Assembly: GCA_963965975.1 (NCBI GenBank)
Contig: OZ014411.1
Coordinates: forward strand, 14,090,501 to 14,154,500
Length of the DNA: 64,000 bases
Source: Xestospongia bergquistia
Lineage: Eukaryota > Porifera > Demospongiae > Haplosclerida > Petrosiidae
Direction: 5' to 3'
A program made the position numbers and the translations under genes. Shown piece by piece: positions 1 through 11,038 of the stretch. A model generated the notes under the pieces. That model was not told the DNA's origin. It saw only the letters and a program-made list of their open reading frames with translations, and ran no database searches. How positions within the stretch are numbered: position 1 is the stretch's first letter; each line of letters opens with the position of its first letter.

Positions 1-492
1 ACAGAGTTGAAGAAAACAGTTTTGTTTATTTATAATGGTAGTAGTTCATTGACCCTATCAAAGTATCTAGTCAGCGACCAGAAACAACAGTGGCATCCAT
101 AGTGTTACTAGTAAGATTAATTTAATGAATTAATTTTAAAATGTCATAGAAATTTACAAAAAAGAAAGAAAGAGACATCCTTGTTCTGTTTGCAAAAGGT
201 ATGATACCTTGACTTAGTTAAATTGTTTTTCATTGAAAGTAGTGGTATTCAAGCACTGGTACTGAGCAACTATCATCAAAAAAAGAAGACAGTGATTATT
301 CTGTATAGAAAATATTACTTCCTGACAGTGATTAACAAATACCAAATAAGTGATTACAATATCAAATGTGAACAAGTTACAATATTGGATATTTTGTATC
401 TAATATGATAAATGATAAGATTAATATTATGAATATTAATAGCAGTGGTTAAATAGGTTGGGTTAAATGAGCAATAATAGTAATTAGGCAGG
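1..492. other. Flanking AT-rich DNA, no feature seen
   Basis: Both strands were read. Short open stretches such as 223-408 on the plus strand lack coding character. No repeat, RNA gene or promoter motif is recognised. Confidence 0.5.
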
Positions 493-734
493 CTAACTAG
501 TGCGGTTCCCCATCAAATTCAGTGAAGACTTCTCTACATCTTTCTGGTATGGAGAATTGTAAACAATTTCCTCTTCAATTTCACTGTCAATCCACTCAAA
601 TTGTGAGTGATAGTCAAATCTGTTGTCTTCATCTAAGATTGTCTGCCATTCATAATCAGAGGGAATGCTGTCTGTGTAATTAGTTTTCAACCACTCTCTG
701 AATTTGACATAAATGTCTTTATTTGCCATGTTCT
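493..734 (-). CDS. Unrecognised minus-strand exon, 78-codon open frame
   Basis: The minus strand is open for 78 codons from an ATG at 729 to a stop at 493. The product is acidic and aromatic (MANKDIYVKFREWLKTNYT at the N-terminus) with an acidic stretch rich in Glu and Asp near residues 44-54. A plausible acceptor (TCATACAG) sits at 735, just upstream of the ATG, so this may be a terminal exon rather than a single-exon gene. Joined directly to the coiled-coil exon at 1250 the phases do not match, so an intervening exon would be needed, or the two are unrelated. No family is recognised. The composition looks coding, but it could be a gene remnant. Confidence 0.35.
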
Positions 735-1249
735 CTGTATGACAAAACTTTCTCTACATTAAGGTATATGATTACATATTAATCAAATAATACACTCACA
801 AGAATAGCAAGACTTTTGCAATATCCTTCTAAAGTCTACTTTCAATATTGCTAAGAACCTTGTGACAAATTTTTTGGTTATATATTGAGAATTAGTTGTA
901 TTAGGTTTTTGTCCAAATACCTACATTGATGTAATATGTTAAAGAAACTACTATATATGCTACCCTTCATTTTTCATCACTTTTCCAATCAGTGAATTTT
1001 TGCTTAATGTATGTATATCTTTGTACTGTTAGATATGTATCTTTCTGTGATATCAGTAGCAGTCAATATTTCCTATTTTGACATAGTGAACTAAAGTGAC
1101 TAAAATCAGTAACCTTTCTCATTATTACCTTTATCTGTTGGTTAGTTAACTCTCAAGATAAATTTGAGCAAAATGGTTGACCATCATCTGCCAAGAACCC
1201 TATCTAATTCACTTATAAATAGATGATAATGAACGTTATATTCCTTAAC
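735..1249. other. AT-rich DNA between two minus-strand exons, probably intronic
   Basis: This stretch lies between the coiled-coil exon and the acidic exon on the minus strand. It begins with a good donor at 1249 and ends with a good acceptor at 735 when read on the minus strand. No extra exon could be identified with confidence, although the phase mismatch of the flanking exons suggests one may be present. Confidence 0.3.
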
Positions 1250-1566
1250 CTGATGTGGGTAGTCTGTATTTTTAAATGACCTTTCTCTTGTTCTTTAATA
1301 GTTCTTTGTAGTTTTTTTATCATCTCATCAGCACGTTCTTGTTGGTCATAAATAAGAGATATTCTCTGGTGAATAGTTTTGACCTCATTCGTCAGCTCTT
1401 GAAAAAATGGATGAGGTCTGCTGGTGCTACTCAAAGTGACGGATGTATTCCTGTTGCTACTTGAAATTCTTTGTACTTGGGCTAACTGAATGTTAGGTGT
1501 AGATTGGTTATAAGGAGATGATCTCGCTTGACCTTGACTTTGACCTCGTTAAAGACCAGAAAACAT
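1250..1566 (-). CDS. Coiled-coil-like minus-strand exon, possibly a broken first exon
   Basis: The minus strand reads openly from 1548 to a clean donor at 1250/1249 (ATCAG then GTTAAG). The first third is low-complexity, rich in Gln, Ser and Asn. It is followed by a charged, heptad-like segment including NEVKTIHQRISLIYDQQERA and KKLQRTIKEQEKG, typical of a coiled coil. There is no in-frame ATG before that helix. An ATG at 1566 is in frame but separated by a TAA at 1551-1549, so either the exon begins at an unseen acceptor near 1548 or the gene carries a nonsense mutation. The family is not recognised; nucleoporin-like coiled coils were considered without firm evidence. Confidence 0.4.
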
Positions 1567-1677
1567 TACTACAGATTTTCCCTCCAAATGGCGCTAATTC
1601 CAATATTACTATTTGTTAATTATTATTAAATTTTATTAATAGTACAAAGTTTAATTGATATTCAAAATTCACACAAT

Positions 1678-1767
1678 ATGGCGAGTTATAGTTGTGATGT
1701 TTGCGATCTCCGATTTCCCTTCAAATCTCATCTAGAAAGGCATTTAATGAGTGAGAGTCATCGTTAA
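1678..1767 (+). pseudogene. C2H2 zinc finger exon of decayed transposase-like gene, copy 1
   Basis: An ATG-initiated 29-codon frame encodes a single classical C2H2 finger: CDVC, then 12 residues, then H, five residues and H (Cys6, Cys9, His22, His28). The frame ends at TAA straight after the finger. In fungal proteins of the Plavaka/CACTA-like group a lone N-terminal C2H2 finger precedes the transposase, which matches the exons downstream here. Whether the stop is original or reflects an unrecognised splice donor is unclear. Confidence 0.6.
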
Positions 1768-1879
1768 AATTGTTCGTGATTACAAAAAAACACTTAAAAC
1801 CTGAAATGGACCGTGACTGAATCACTTGAAATATATTGTATTGACGATAAGATGTTGTCTGATCAAGTTAGTTTACCTT

Positions 1880-2510
1880 GTACTGTTCAAAACGTACTGC
1901 CTTAATGATGATACTAATAATGGAGATGAGAGTGAAAGTAGCATATCAGAGGACTTCAGTGATAACTCACTGGATATTTGTATATATTGGAATGCATACT
2001 TTATTTAGTGAATATTTTTAAAATATGTAGGTATTAATATTGTTAATAGTTTGAGTCAATATGGTGAACATGACTTCTATCCATTTCAATCAAAGATGTT
2101 TGCTCTATTGTTCTGACTTCTCCATAGTCCTCGGCCAATTGTTAGTATAATTATAAGTCACTGTTATTTAATTGTCTTTAACATAGGGAGAGTCTAATGC
2201 TAAGTTTATTTGGTTTATGCTGAAAAGCTGTGGCATAGATGTTCCTAGATTATGGACTGTCAAGTCATTCAGACTACCTGAATTTTTACCTCCTTCCAAA
2301 GCATTCAAATCACTTGAGATAATTGGAATACCATTGTCCACATAACAGGTTTATAATGACAATGGCATCACCTTTTATGTCAACTCATTAGTCAAGTCAT
2401 ATGGCAAATCCATACATTTCCAGGTGCTTAGAGAGATATCCAGTAGTAGCTCTATCATCATACATGTCAATATTTTCAATTAACATTCATGATAGTCTAT
2501 GTATGATTCT
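1880..2510 (+). pseudogene. Acidic and VPRLW-type exons of the decayed transposase-like gene, copy 1
   Basis: Three coding-like blocks follow the zinc finger. About 1903-1978 encodes an acidic stretch (GDESESSISEDFSDNSLDI). About 2050-2140 encodes YGEHDFYPFQSKMFALL followed by a stop, similar in position to the 'PF.SK' block of fungal homologues. From an acceptor at 2186 the frame reads GESNAKFIWFMLKSCGIDVP, RLW, then FRLPEFLPPSKAF, resembling the 'VPS...R' block of those proteins. Frameshifts then break a segment encoding ITFYVNSL. The stops and frameshifts show it is dead. Confidence 0.5.
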
Positions 2511-2593
2511 TTTAACTAGTTTGAAAGTTTTATCAAATGTACTTAGTGAGTATGAAGCCTAGCCATGACTCAATGTTCACTATGTTTCTTTAG

Positions 2594-2769
2594 GTTGATA
2601 AAGAAAACCTAGTTGGTCTTGAAACATTGAGAACTTCTGACCAATCTATGATGTTTATGAATGATATCAGATTGAAAAGTAGGGAAGTTGACAGAGCTGA
2701 AAAAAGAAGAGCATATGGTTTGAAAGAAGCACCTAATCCATTGTTAAATTTGTCAGTGGATTTGTATAG
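2594..2769 (+). pseudogene. Intact exon of the decayed transposase-like gene, copy 1
   Basis: Bounded by TTTAG at 2593 and a GTAAGA donor at 2770, this exon is fully open and encodes VDKENLVGLETLRTSDQS, MMFMNDIRLKSREVDRAEKR and PNPLLNLSVDLYR. It is the best-preserved exon of copy 1; the copy 2 equivalent has a 2-nt deletion. No catalytic motif is seen here. Confidence 0.55.
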
Positions 2770-2959
2770 GTAAGAAATATCTGTTACTAACCGTGATACT
2801 CAATTCATATCACTTTATATAGGAGTACTCCAGTAGAAGTATTACATAGCATTTACTTGAACTTTATAAATATCTTATGAAAGATGTCATGAAACAGCTT
2901 GGAAGACAATAAAATTGTGAGATACTTGTTCGTATTTCTACCTTTAACAATTCTTTGTT

Positions 2960-3530
2960 TGATGATAAACTAGCAGTCAATGTCTGCTATCATCACCAGT
3001 CACTTGTTGGTCGAGACTATAAGACATGGGCACAAATGGCACTTTTTATCATCATTGGTCCTTATTTAAGCAGTGCTGACTAAGAAGTCTGGTTTTATTT
3101 GTCTCAGGTAATTCTTAACAAAATACATCATATATATGTGTATGTTTTACTGGTCATTGTAGGTATTTAGAATTACTTATGTAGGAAAATTTAGTCCCCA
3201 AAGATACTTTGAATGGAAGGATATAACATTTCAATTTGTCCAAACTATCCAGCACTACAAAGCATACCTCCTACACAAACTAAAAATTCATTTGCTTTTC
3301 CACTTAGTGGACAGTATAGTAGACTTTGTTTGGTCCAATATCTTCATTTTGTACTGAGAGGTAGATTTGAATCAATTAGATTTTTTTGATGTAATTAATG
3401 TTAAATGTGAAACCTTCAATGACTATATGAGGAGACTGAATCTGTTTTAGTAATAGACAATACATCAACAGAGACATTGCTACTAAAGCTGTTATAACTG
3501 AGCACTTTTTTCAGGAGCTAAACTAGCATA
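2960..3530 (+). pseudogene. C-terminal transposase-like region (TERFES / NRQ..NRDIA), copy 1
   Basis: About 2985-3108 encodes HHQSLVGRDYKTWAQMALF then a stop-containing tail. After an intron-like gap, 3164 onward reads KFSPQRYFEWKD, HKLKIHLLFHLVDSIVDF, then by frameshift GPISSFCTERFES, CETFNDYMRRLNLF and SNRQYINRDIATKAVI. The order 'KLH.L.HL.D....FGP....TER.ESFN..R....SNRQ.PSRDIA' is characteristic of Plavaka/CACTA-like transposase relatives known from basidiomycetes and some invertebrates. Several frameshifts and stops mean it is non-functional. Recognition rests on motif order from memory of the family. Confidence 0.55.
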
Positions 3531-4176
3531 TGAAGACAGGCAGTTAGTTATTCTCACTAGTATTAATGTTGTTATATATTTGTTACTTTGTAGAGTTGGA
3601 GATGGTTTAGTAAAACTATTTACTGATCCAGAGTTGCAGTGTTATTTCAGTCATGCCTCATCTGATAAAGCCAATTATTGACAGGGACATTCAGAAAGGT
3701 AAGCCAGTCTTCTGTGACATAGTTTCAGTTTTCATATAGAAAAAAAAGAACTTCATATAGCTTGGCCAATATTTTCCTAAGAGGCTTTGGTTATCTTAGA
3801 GAGTTAATGATCATACCAGAAATTAAATTTTTATGTGAAGTTTGAAGATGAAGTAGTGGATGAATTTAGTGCATGCAGTCAATACTCCTGGCAGTCTACT
3901 TGTTCATACAGGAGACTTATAAACTCATTGCAGGTTACATTTGTGAACTTCTTACCTGTGTTAAATATACAATTAGATCATGGGTAGTTGTGGACCTTTT
4001 AATGACTTAACATCTTGTGTGGAAATAAATGAACCAATTTTAGATGAGCTTCAATACCTTCTCTTAGATCTCAGCAATATTATTTACTTGTATCAAGTAT
4101 CACTTTTACTGACACCTGTGTCTATTGTGATTATTGGTAAGATACAATAACAAAATATACTATTACTTTATATTTT

Positions 4177-4461
4177 ATGTATATAGGTAAACACATAGCT
4201 TTATTAAACATCAGTGTTGTAGCTACTACTCCTGATACAGTAGTTGTTACTTGGACATCACCATTTACTGGTAGTCACTATATTGATCATTATATTGTAA
4301 TTGTGTTCAATGAAACACCCAATACTGTGACATCAGTTAATACAACAAATAATATCACATCTCTTACAATATATGGACTAGTGAAATTTATACTTTTGGT
4401 ATGTTCTTTGTTTTTGTTACTGGAGAAAGTTTCCCCTTCTCAAATTAGTGCAAGTTATTAA
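4177..4461 (+). pseudogene. Fibronectin type III domain fragment, copy 1, frameshifted
   Basis: The frame encodes a recognisable FN3 core: TTPDTVVVTWTSPFTGSHYI, DHYIVIVFNETPNTV and NNITSLTIYGL, with the conserved Trp and the 'Y...V.V' strand. After the 'YGL' turn the frame shifts; the expected YTFGMFFVFVTGES strand lies in another frame at about 4381-4430. FN3 domains occur in many sponge receptor-like proteins. It follows the transposase-like exons in the same orientation, so it may be a captured or neighbouring gene fragment. Confidence 0.55.
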
Positions 4462-5414
4462 GCCCTGAATCTAGTACACTGTCATGGAAAAAGGTAGCAT
4501 ATTTTCTTTAATGTATTATCCATACTAATATGAAGAGTGTTATATTGCAGGTTATGTCTGTGGATGATTTATGGTCAGGCCTCAAGTCAATCAGGTGAAT
4601 AACAATTACAATATTTATACATGTTTCCATATACCTGTAACCAGCAGTAATGATCTTGTCATATTGCAAGGAATGCTATTAACCTTAAACATGATCATAA
4701 TGAAATAGATGTTATTATATTCATAGCTTTATTAGAGTGCTATTTAAATATGTCTTTTTAATTTAAAGGTAGCTACCATCTTCTTTTGACATCACTTTTG
4801 ATATGATATATGACCCACAAGAACAAAGTTTATTTGTACTTTCCATAAGCAGAGTATAGGATATGCCACTGACCACAAGGAATATGATCTTGTGAATTTC
4901 ATTGTCAATAAAATGGCTGGCACTTGAAGAGAAAAATTAATACGGTAAGAAGTAGATTCTAAATGTAAAGTTTAATCATATAGATATAGGTAAAGTACTG
5001 TACTGCTGTACCTAATAAAGTTGTTCTTACAAAAAAGAAAGTCAACTCTATACACATAGACTTTTATTTTCATGTGATATCTCAAAGAATAACACCATCT
5101 TGTAAAGTAAATAAACAACTTGACACAGACCAATCATGCATTTATCATACTCTTGCTATAACACTCATGACATATGACCAATGTTAATCACTTAGCACTT
5201 GTTTAATTGTGACAAGGTCATGTAAGAGAACAATGAACATGAATTTTTTAAAGACAATGATGGGACTAAAAAGGTATTGATTGTTACTTTTATAGAATTA
5301 TTAATGTTGTTCTTATATTATATTTAAACATCATCTCACTATGTCATATAATATATAAAATGTCATAACTTATAAAAGCATTTTATATATAATTTAAAAA
5401 CACAGAAAGCAAAC

Positions 5415-5519
5415 TGATCTGGACCTATTTCTAAGAGATCTACAAAGGACCACCCTAGCTCTTCAGAAAGAAAAGTTATTGATAAGAAATATACATATCC
5501 TGCACTCCTGTTTGATGTG
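5415..5519 (+). pseudogene. Short coding-like remnant, copy 1
   Basis: An open frame encodes TDLDLFLRDLQRTTLALQKE followed by KLLIRNIHILHSCLM and a stop. The equivalent at 10576-10680 in copy 2 has a stop in place of one Glu. The block is amphipathic and helix-like but not recognised. Confidence 0.3.
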
Positions 5520-5876
5520 ATGATGAATCTTTTAATATAAACTTGAAGCTTCTAAAGACTGAAGCAATGAAGCCCAAAGTAAATATGTAATTTTTAAAAG
5601 ATCTAATGATATAAACCTTTGAAAAGGTCACCAAATGCATAAGAAATGATTATCTATCTCTAGCACCATCTTGGAAAAGAATCCTATTTAGAAAGGTTCA
5701 TAATTATGTATGTTTCACTTCTTTATGCATTACTTTTAATTACATATATATCTAGGTTGATCAGGAGTTTGCACTAATAGTGCAGTAAGAAAATGCCAGA
5801 GATTACTTTGGAGAAATGATTTTGTGCAGTTATATTTCATAAAATGCTTAAGTCAAGAATACTGCTTTAAAACAGG

Positions 5877-6104
5877 TCACTTCAGGCTATTGTGATGATG
5901 TTTATACAGGTAAACACCATTGAGGTGTACATGACTGTCATGACTTTCTGTTTTTCTATCTACATGCATAGATGAGTCTGCTTTACCATCACTAAGACAG
6001 TTAGGATTCTTGTTGATTGTCGAATAATGTAAGGTGTATGATGGGGATGTTCCGTTTCTGTTGTCTACCCCTTCCTCTCTAAGCAAAGAGGCGGACTCCT
6101 GGTT
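5877..6104 (-). CDS. Unrecognised minus-strand frame conserved in both copies, copy 1
   Basis: On the minus strand an ACCAG acceptor-like site precedes ESASLLREEGVDN, then a Ser/Asn/His-rich tail with GKADSSMHVDRKTESHDSH, ending at 5877. Copy 2 keeps the LLREEG start and SKADSSTNVHRQTEQS at 11248-11039, with differences scattered along its length. The hydrophilic character would suit a cytoplasmic tail. No family is recognised, and it may be an exon of a second decayed gene in the duplicated unit. Confidence 0.25.
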   Translation of the reverse strand, partial: NQESASLLREEGVDNRNGTSPSYTLHYSTINKNPNCLSDGKADSSMHVDRKTESHDSHVHLNGVYLYKHHHNSLK

Positions 6105-6263
6105 TAAAGTTTGTGCAGGTGTGTAACTGCCAGGTTTTCATAGCTTTGTTAATAGTATTTAATTGAAATGTGTCAGCCAAACTTTCTCACCAGTATTAAT
6201 AAGTCATGAGTGTTACCAGTCTTCAAAACATGCGATTCTCATCTTAATATTCCGTTATCTATT

Positions 6264-6355
6264 CGTTATCTATTCCCATGCGAAAGTCTGCTATCTATCC
6301 GTTATCTATTCCCATGCGAGAGTCAGCTATTTATCTGTTATTTATTCCCCATGTG
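6264..6355 (+). repeat. Three 36-bp tandem repeats
   Basis: The segment CGTTATCTATTCCCATGCG and its flank occur at 6264, 6300 and (diverged) 6336, a spacing of 36 bp. It is private to copy 1 of the duplication; copy 2 has a different expansion at the equivalent place. Confidence 0.7.
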
Positions 6356-6419
6356 TCTTGGTCACCTTATTCCAGTTACCCTAGGAAACGCCTTCACCTA
6401 TTATTGCTAGTGTCATTAT

Positions 6420-7117
6420 ATTAAAAGAATTTCTTTACTTTAAGGAAGCATCTTAATACATTGATATGGTCACTTTTTATCTTGTGAGTAAATTTTGTCA
6501 TTGCTATTCCTTTCCTTGTATATCCCATTATTTTCATTAAGACAGCATTGGAACTTTTCCCATTAGACTGAGCCATTAAACAACCACATATTAAACCAAT
6601 ACTTATAGCAGTTAAGCAAGTCTATTAATGCAATGCAGTATTGCAATTTCAGCCATTTTCTTCCTTTTAGCTTCTCATTATAATATTATATTTAATATGA
6701 TATATCATTCTAAAACAAATTATGTCCTAACATTTTCCATCAAAGGTTGCAAAGTTATTTCCACAAGTCAGTTTCAAATGAGACACAGTAGCTAGTACAT
6801 ATGTGTCTGGGATGAATCTATAATACAAGTCATTGATGAAGGATGACATGATGATAGATATTTGACCTTGAAACTCCAGCTATTTGTAAACACAATTGAT
6901 AGTTTAAAAACTTTAAATAAAAGTTTAGTACAATTTGACTTTGCTATTTTTACAATAAATTTTGATAGCTGACTTGGAAATAATTTGTTGTGACAAATGA
7001 ATGTGACAATTATGACAAAAGCTGTTAGCACATATTTTCTGTTGATAGCTGACAGCATTTAGTGTTATAACATACAATTTAGTCATTTTTACATAAACTT
7101 CTGTCATTGTTAATTTA
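6420..7117. other. AT-rich end of duplicated unit, copy 1
   Basis: No coding frame is convincing here. Small minus-strand open stretches (6792-7107) lack coding character and are not conserved as frames in copy 2. The sequence is collinear with 11960-12618. Confidence 0.4.
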
Positions 7118-7153
7118 ATACAAAGTTTAATTGATATTCAAAATTCACACAAT

Positions 7154-7243
7154 ATGGCGAGTTATAGTTGTGATGTTTACGATCTCCGATTTCCCTTCAA
7201 ATCTCATCTAGAAAGGCACTTAATGAGTGAGAGTCATCGTTGA
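7154..7243 (+). pseudogene. C2H2 zinc finger exon, copy 2, second Cys lost
   Basis: The frame is the same 29 codons as at 1678-1767, but the second zinc-binding Cys is Tyr (TGC to TAC, giving CDVY). The finger could not bind zinc normally. The terminal stop is TGA instead of TAA. Confidence 0.6.
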
Positions 7244-7383
7244 AGTTGTTAGAGGTTACAAAAAAACACTTAAAACCTGAAATGGACCGTGACTGAACTA
7301 CTTGAAATAAATCGTATTGACGATAAGATATTGTCTGATCAAATTAGTTTACCTTGTACTGTTCAAAACGCACTGCCTTAATG

Positions 7384-7902
7384 ATGATACTAATGATGGA
7401 GATGAGAGTGAAAGTAGCATATCAGAGGACTTCAGTGATAACTCACTGGATATTGGTATATATTGGAATGTATACTTTTTTTAATGAATATTTTTAAAAT
7501 ATGTAGGTATTAATAGTTTGAGTCAATATGGTGAACATGACTTCTATCCATTTCAATCAAAGATGTTTGCTCTATTGTTCTGACTTCTCCATAGTCCTCG
7601 GCCAATTGTTAGTATAATTATAAGTCACTGTTATTTAATTGTCTTTAACATAGGGAGAGTCTAATGCTAAGTTTATTTGGTTTATGCTGAAAAGCTGTGG
7701 CATAGATGTTCCTAGATTATGGACTGTCAAGACATTCAGACTACCTGAATTTTTACCTCCTTCCAAAGTATTCAAATCACTTGAGGAATATCATTGTCCA
7801 CATAACAGGTTTATAATGACAATGGCATCACCTTGTATGTCAACTCTATCAGTCAAGTCATATTATGATGTATGGCAAACCCACACATTTCCAGGTACTT
7901 AG
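7384..7902 (+). pseudogene. Acidic and VPRLW-type exons, copy 2
   Basis: The acidic stretch (SESSISEDFSDNSLDI) is at about 7398-7450. The YGEHDFYPFQSKMFALL block with its stop is at about 7520-7590. The GESNAKFIWFMLKSCGIDVP exon runs from 7654 and is open to the stop at 7900-7902. A donor-like GTACTT lies at 7894. Compared with copy 1 the exon is open further, though through frameshifted sequence. Confidence 0.45.
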
Positions 7903-8066
7903 AGAGATATCCAGTAGTAGCTCTATCATCATTTATGTCAATATTTTCGATTAACATTCATGATAGTCTATGTATGATTCTTTTAATTTAGTTTGGAATT
8001 TTTTGTTGAATGTAGTTAGTGAGTGTGAAGCCTAGCCATGACTCAATGTTCACTATGTTTCTTTAG

Positions 8067-8240
8067 GTTGATAAAGAAAACCTAGTTGGTCTTGAAACAT
8101 TGAAAACTTCTGACCAATCTATGATGTTTATGAATGATATCAGATCTAATAGTAGGGAAGTTGACAGAGCTGAAAAAAAGAGCATATTGTTTGAAAGAAG
8201 CACCTAATCCATTGTTAAATTTGTCAGTGGATTTTTATAG
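8067..8240 (+). pseudogene. Exon equivalent to 2594-2769, frameshifted, copy 2
   Basis: This exon keeps its acceptor (TTTAG) and donor (GTAAGA) but is 2 nt shorter because of a deletion in the GAAAAAA run near 8175, which shifts the frame in the second half. It begins VDKENLVGLETLKTSDQS. Confidence 0.5.
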
Positions 8241-8429
8241 GTAAGAAATATCTGTTACTAATCATGATACTCAATTTATGTCACTTTATATAGGAGTACT
8301 CCAGAAGAAGTATTACATAGCATTTGCTTGAACTCTAAATATCTTATGAAAGATGTCATGAAACAGCTTGGAAGACAATAAAAGAGTGATATACTTGTTC
8401 GTATTTCTACCTTTAACAATTCTTTGTTT

Positions 8430-8993
8430 GATGATAAACTAGCGGTCAATGTCTGCTATCATCACCAGTCACTTGTTGGTCGAGACTATAAGACATGGGC
8501 ACAAATGGCACTTTTTTTATCATCATTGGTCCTTATTTAAGCAGTGCTGACTAAGAAGTCTGGTTTTATTTGTCTCAGGTATTTCTTAACAAAATACATC
8601 ATATATATGTGTATGTTTTACTGGTCATTGTAGGTATTTATAATTTCTTATGTAGAAAAATTTACTCCCCAAAGATACTTGGTGGAAGGATATAACATTT
8701 CAATTTGTCCAAACTATCCAGCACTACAAAGCATACCTCCTACACAAACTAAAAATTCATTTGCTTTTCCACTTAGTGGACAGTATAGTAGACTTTGTTT
8801 GGTCCAATATCTTCATTTAGTACTGAGAGGTAGATTTGAATCAATTAGATTTTTTGATGTAATTAATGTTAAATGTGAAACCTTCAATGGCTATATGAGG
8901 ACACTGAATCTGTTTAGTAATAGACAATGCATCAACAGAGACATTGCTACTAAAGCTGTTATAATTGAGCACTTTTTTCAGGAGCTAAACTAG
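8430..8993 (+). pseudogene. C-terminal transposase-like region, copy 2
   Basis: This is collinear with 2960-3530. It encodes HHQSLVGRDYKTWAQMA near 8460, KLKIHLLFHLVDSIVDF near 8745-8800, and in the shifted frame RGRFESIRFFDVINVKC, ETFNGYMRTLNLF and SNRQCINRDIATKAVI up to a stop at 8991-8993. The 3' half is open for longer than in copy 1 because two single-base insertions are absent, so copy 2 is nearer the ancestral state in this exon. Confidence 0.5.
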
Positions 8994-9659
8994 CATATGA
9001 AGACAGGCAGTTAGTTATTCTCACTAGTATTAATGTTGTTATATATTTGTTACTTTGTAGAGTTGGAGATGGTTTAGTAAAACTATTTACTGATCCAGAG
9101 TTGCAGTGTTATTTCAGTCATGCCTCATCTGATAAAGCCAATTATTGACAGGGACATTCAGAAAGGTAAGCCAGTCTTCTGTGACATAGTTTCAGTTTTC
9201 ATATAGAAAAAAAAGAACTTCATATAGCTTGGCCAATATTTTCCTAAGAGGCTTTGGTTATCTTAGAGAGTTAATGATCATACCAGAAATTAAATTTTTA
9301 TGTGAAGTTTGTAGATGAAGTAGTGGATGAATTTAGTGGAGTCATTACTTCTGGCAGTCTTCTTGTTCATACAGGAGACTTATAAACTCATTGCAGGTTA
9401 CATTTGTGAACTTCTTACCTGTGTTAAATCTACAATTAGATCATGGGTAGTTGTGGACCTTTTAATGACTTAACATCTTGTGTGGAAATAAATGAACCAA
9501 TTTTAGATGAGTTTCAATGCCTTCTCTTAGATCTCAGCAATATTATTTACTTGTATCAAGTATCACTTTTACAGACACCTGTGTCTATTGTGATTATTGG
9601 TAAGATACAATAACAAAATATACTATTACTTTATAATTTATGTAAGTACGTAAGCACAC

Positions 9660-9910
9660 AACTTCATTAACTATCATTGTTGTAGCCATTGCTCCTCATA
9701 TAGTAGTTGTTACATGGACATCACCAGTTACTAGTAGTCAATGTATTGATCATTATGTTGTAACTGTGTTCAATGAAACACACAATACTGTGACATCAGT
9801 TAATACAACAAATAATATCACATCTCTTACAATATATAGACTAGTAAAATTTATATTCTTTGTATGGTCTTTGTTTTCGTTACTAGAGAAAGTTTCCTGT
9901 CCTCAAATTA
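9660..9910 (+). pseudogene. Fibronectin type III fragment, copy 2, more decayed
   Basis: This is homologous to 4177-4461. Recognisable pieces are VVVTWTSPVTSSQCIDHYV, VTVFNETHNTVTSVNTTNN and ITSLTIYRL. The conserved Gly before the final strand is Arg here. No extended start-to-stop frame survives. Confidence 0.45.
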
Positions 9911-11038
9911 GTGCAAGTTATTAAGCCCTGAATCTAGTATACTGTCATAGAAAAAGGTAGTATATTTTCTTTATTATTATCCATACTAATATGAACAGTG
10001 TTATATTGCAGGTTATGTCTGTGGATGATTTATGGTCAGGGCTCAAGTCAATCAGGTGAATAGCAATTACAATATTTATACATATTTCCATATACCTGTA
10101 ATAATGATCTTGTGAAGAAGATGGCTTGTTGTAGGGAATGCTATTAACCTTAAACAGTTTATAATAATCATAATGAAATAGATGTTATCATCTTCATAGC
10201 TTTATAATTAGAGTGCTTTCTAAACATGTCTAAATAATTTAAAGTACAGGTAGCTAGTATTCTAGACCTCTTTTTCTGTTCCTGTGTTTTGTCAAAGTAC
10301 TGAGAAAAATCTTGCAAATTAAACAACTGACCAATCATACATTTACTCTTGCTATAACACTCATGACATATGACCAGTGTCAATCACTTAGGACTTGTTT
10401 ATTTGTGGCAAGGTCATGTAAACAAACAAAATTTATAAAAGGTATTGATTGTTACTTTTATAGAATTGTTAATGTTGTTCTTATATTATAGCTAAATACC
10501 ATCTCACTATGTCATATAATATATAAAATGTCATAACTTATGGAAGCATTTTATATAAAAACACAGAATGTGAACTGATCTGGACCTAGTTCTAAGAGAT
10601 CTACAAAGGACCACCCTAGCTCTTCAGAAATAAAAATTATTGATAAGAAATATGCATATCGTGTATTCCTGTTTCATGTGATGATGAATCTTTTAATATA
10701 AACTTGAAGCTTCTAAAGACTGAAGTAATGAAGCCCTATGTAAATATGTAATTCTTAAAAGATCTAATTATATGAATGTTTGAAAAGCTCACTGAATGGA
10801 TAAGAAGTGAATATCCATCTCTAAGCACCGTCTTGGAAAAGAATCCACTTTAAAAAGTTCGCATGTAAGTTTCTCATTTTTATACATTACTTTTAATATC
10901 TAGGTTGCTCAGAAGTTTGCACTAATAGTGCAGTAAGAAAATGCCAGAGATGACTTTGAAGATGTTATTTGAAAAAGATTCATGCAGGTGTATTTTATAA
11001 AATGCTTAAATCAAGAATACTGCTTTAAACCAGTCACT

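Larger units (their letters stand above)
1650..7117 (+). repeat. Tandem duplication, copy 1 (~5.5 kb unit)
   Basis: From about 1650 (AGTACAAAGTTTAATTGAT) the sequence matches 7118 onward nearly collinearly, through exon-like and intron-like parts alike, until about 12618. The junction near 7117 reads directly from the unit end into the unit start, so the copies are head to tail. Divergence is mainly point changes and small indels, with a larger difference near 6170-6390 versus 11350-11720. Both copies hold the same decayed transposase-like gene, an FN3 fragment and a minus-strand open frame. Confidence 0.85.

Noticed and set aside
6792-7107. Two overlapping minus-strand frames
   Set aside because: The frames are not maintained in the duplicated copy at 12300-12610 and the composition is not coding-like.
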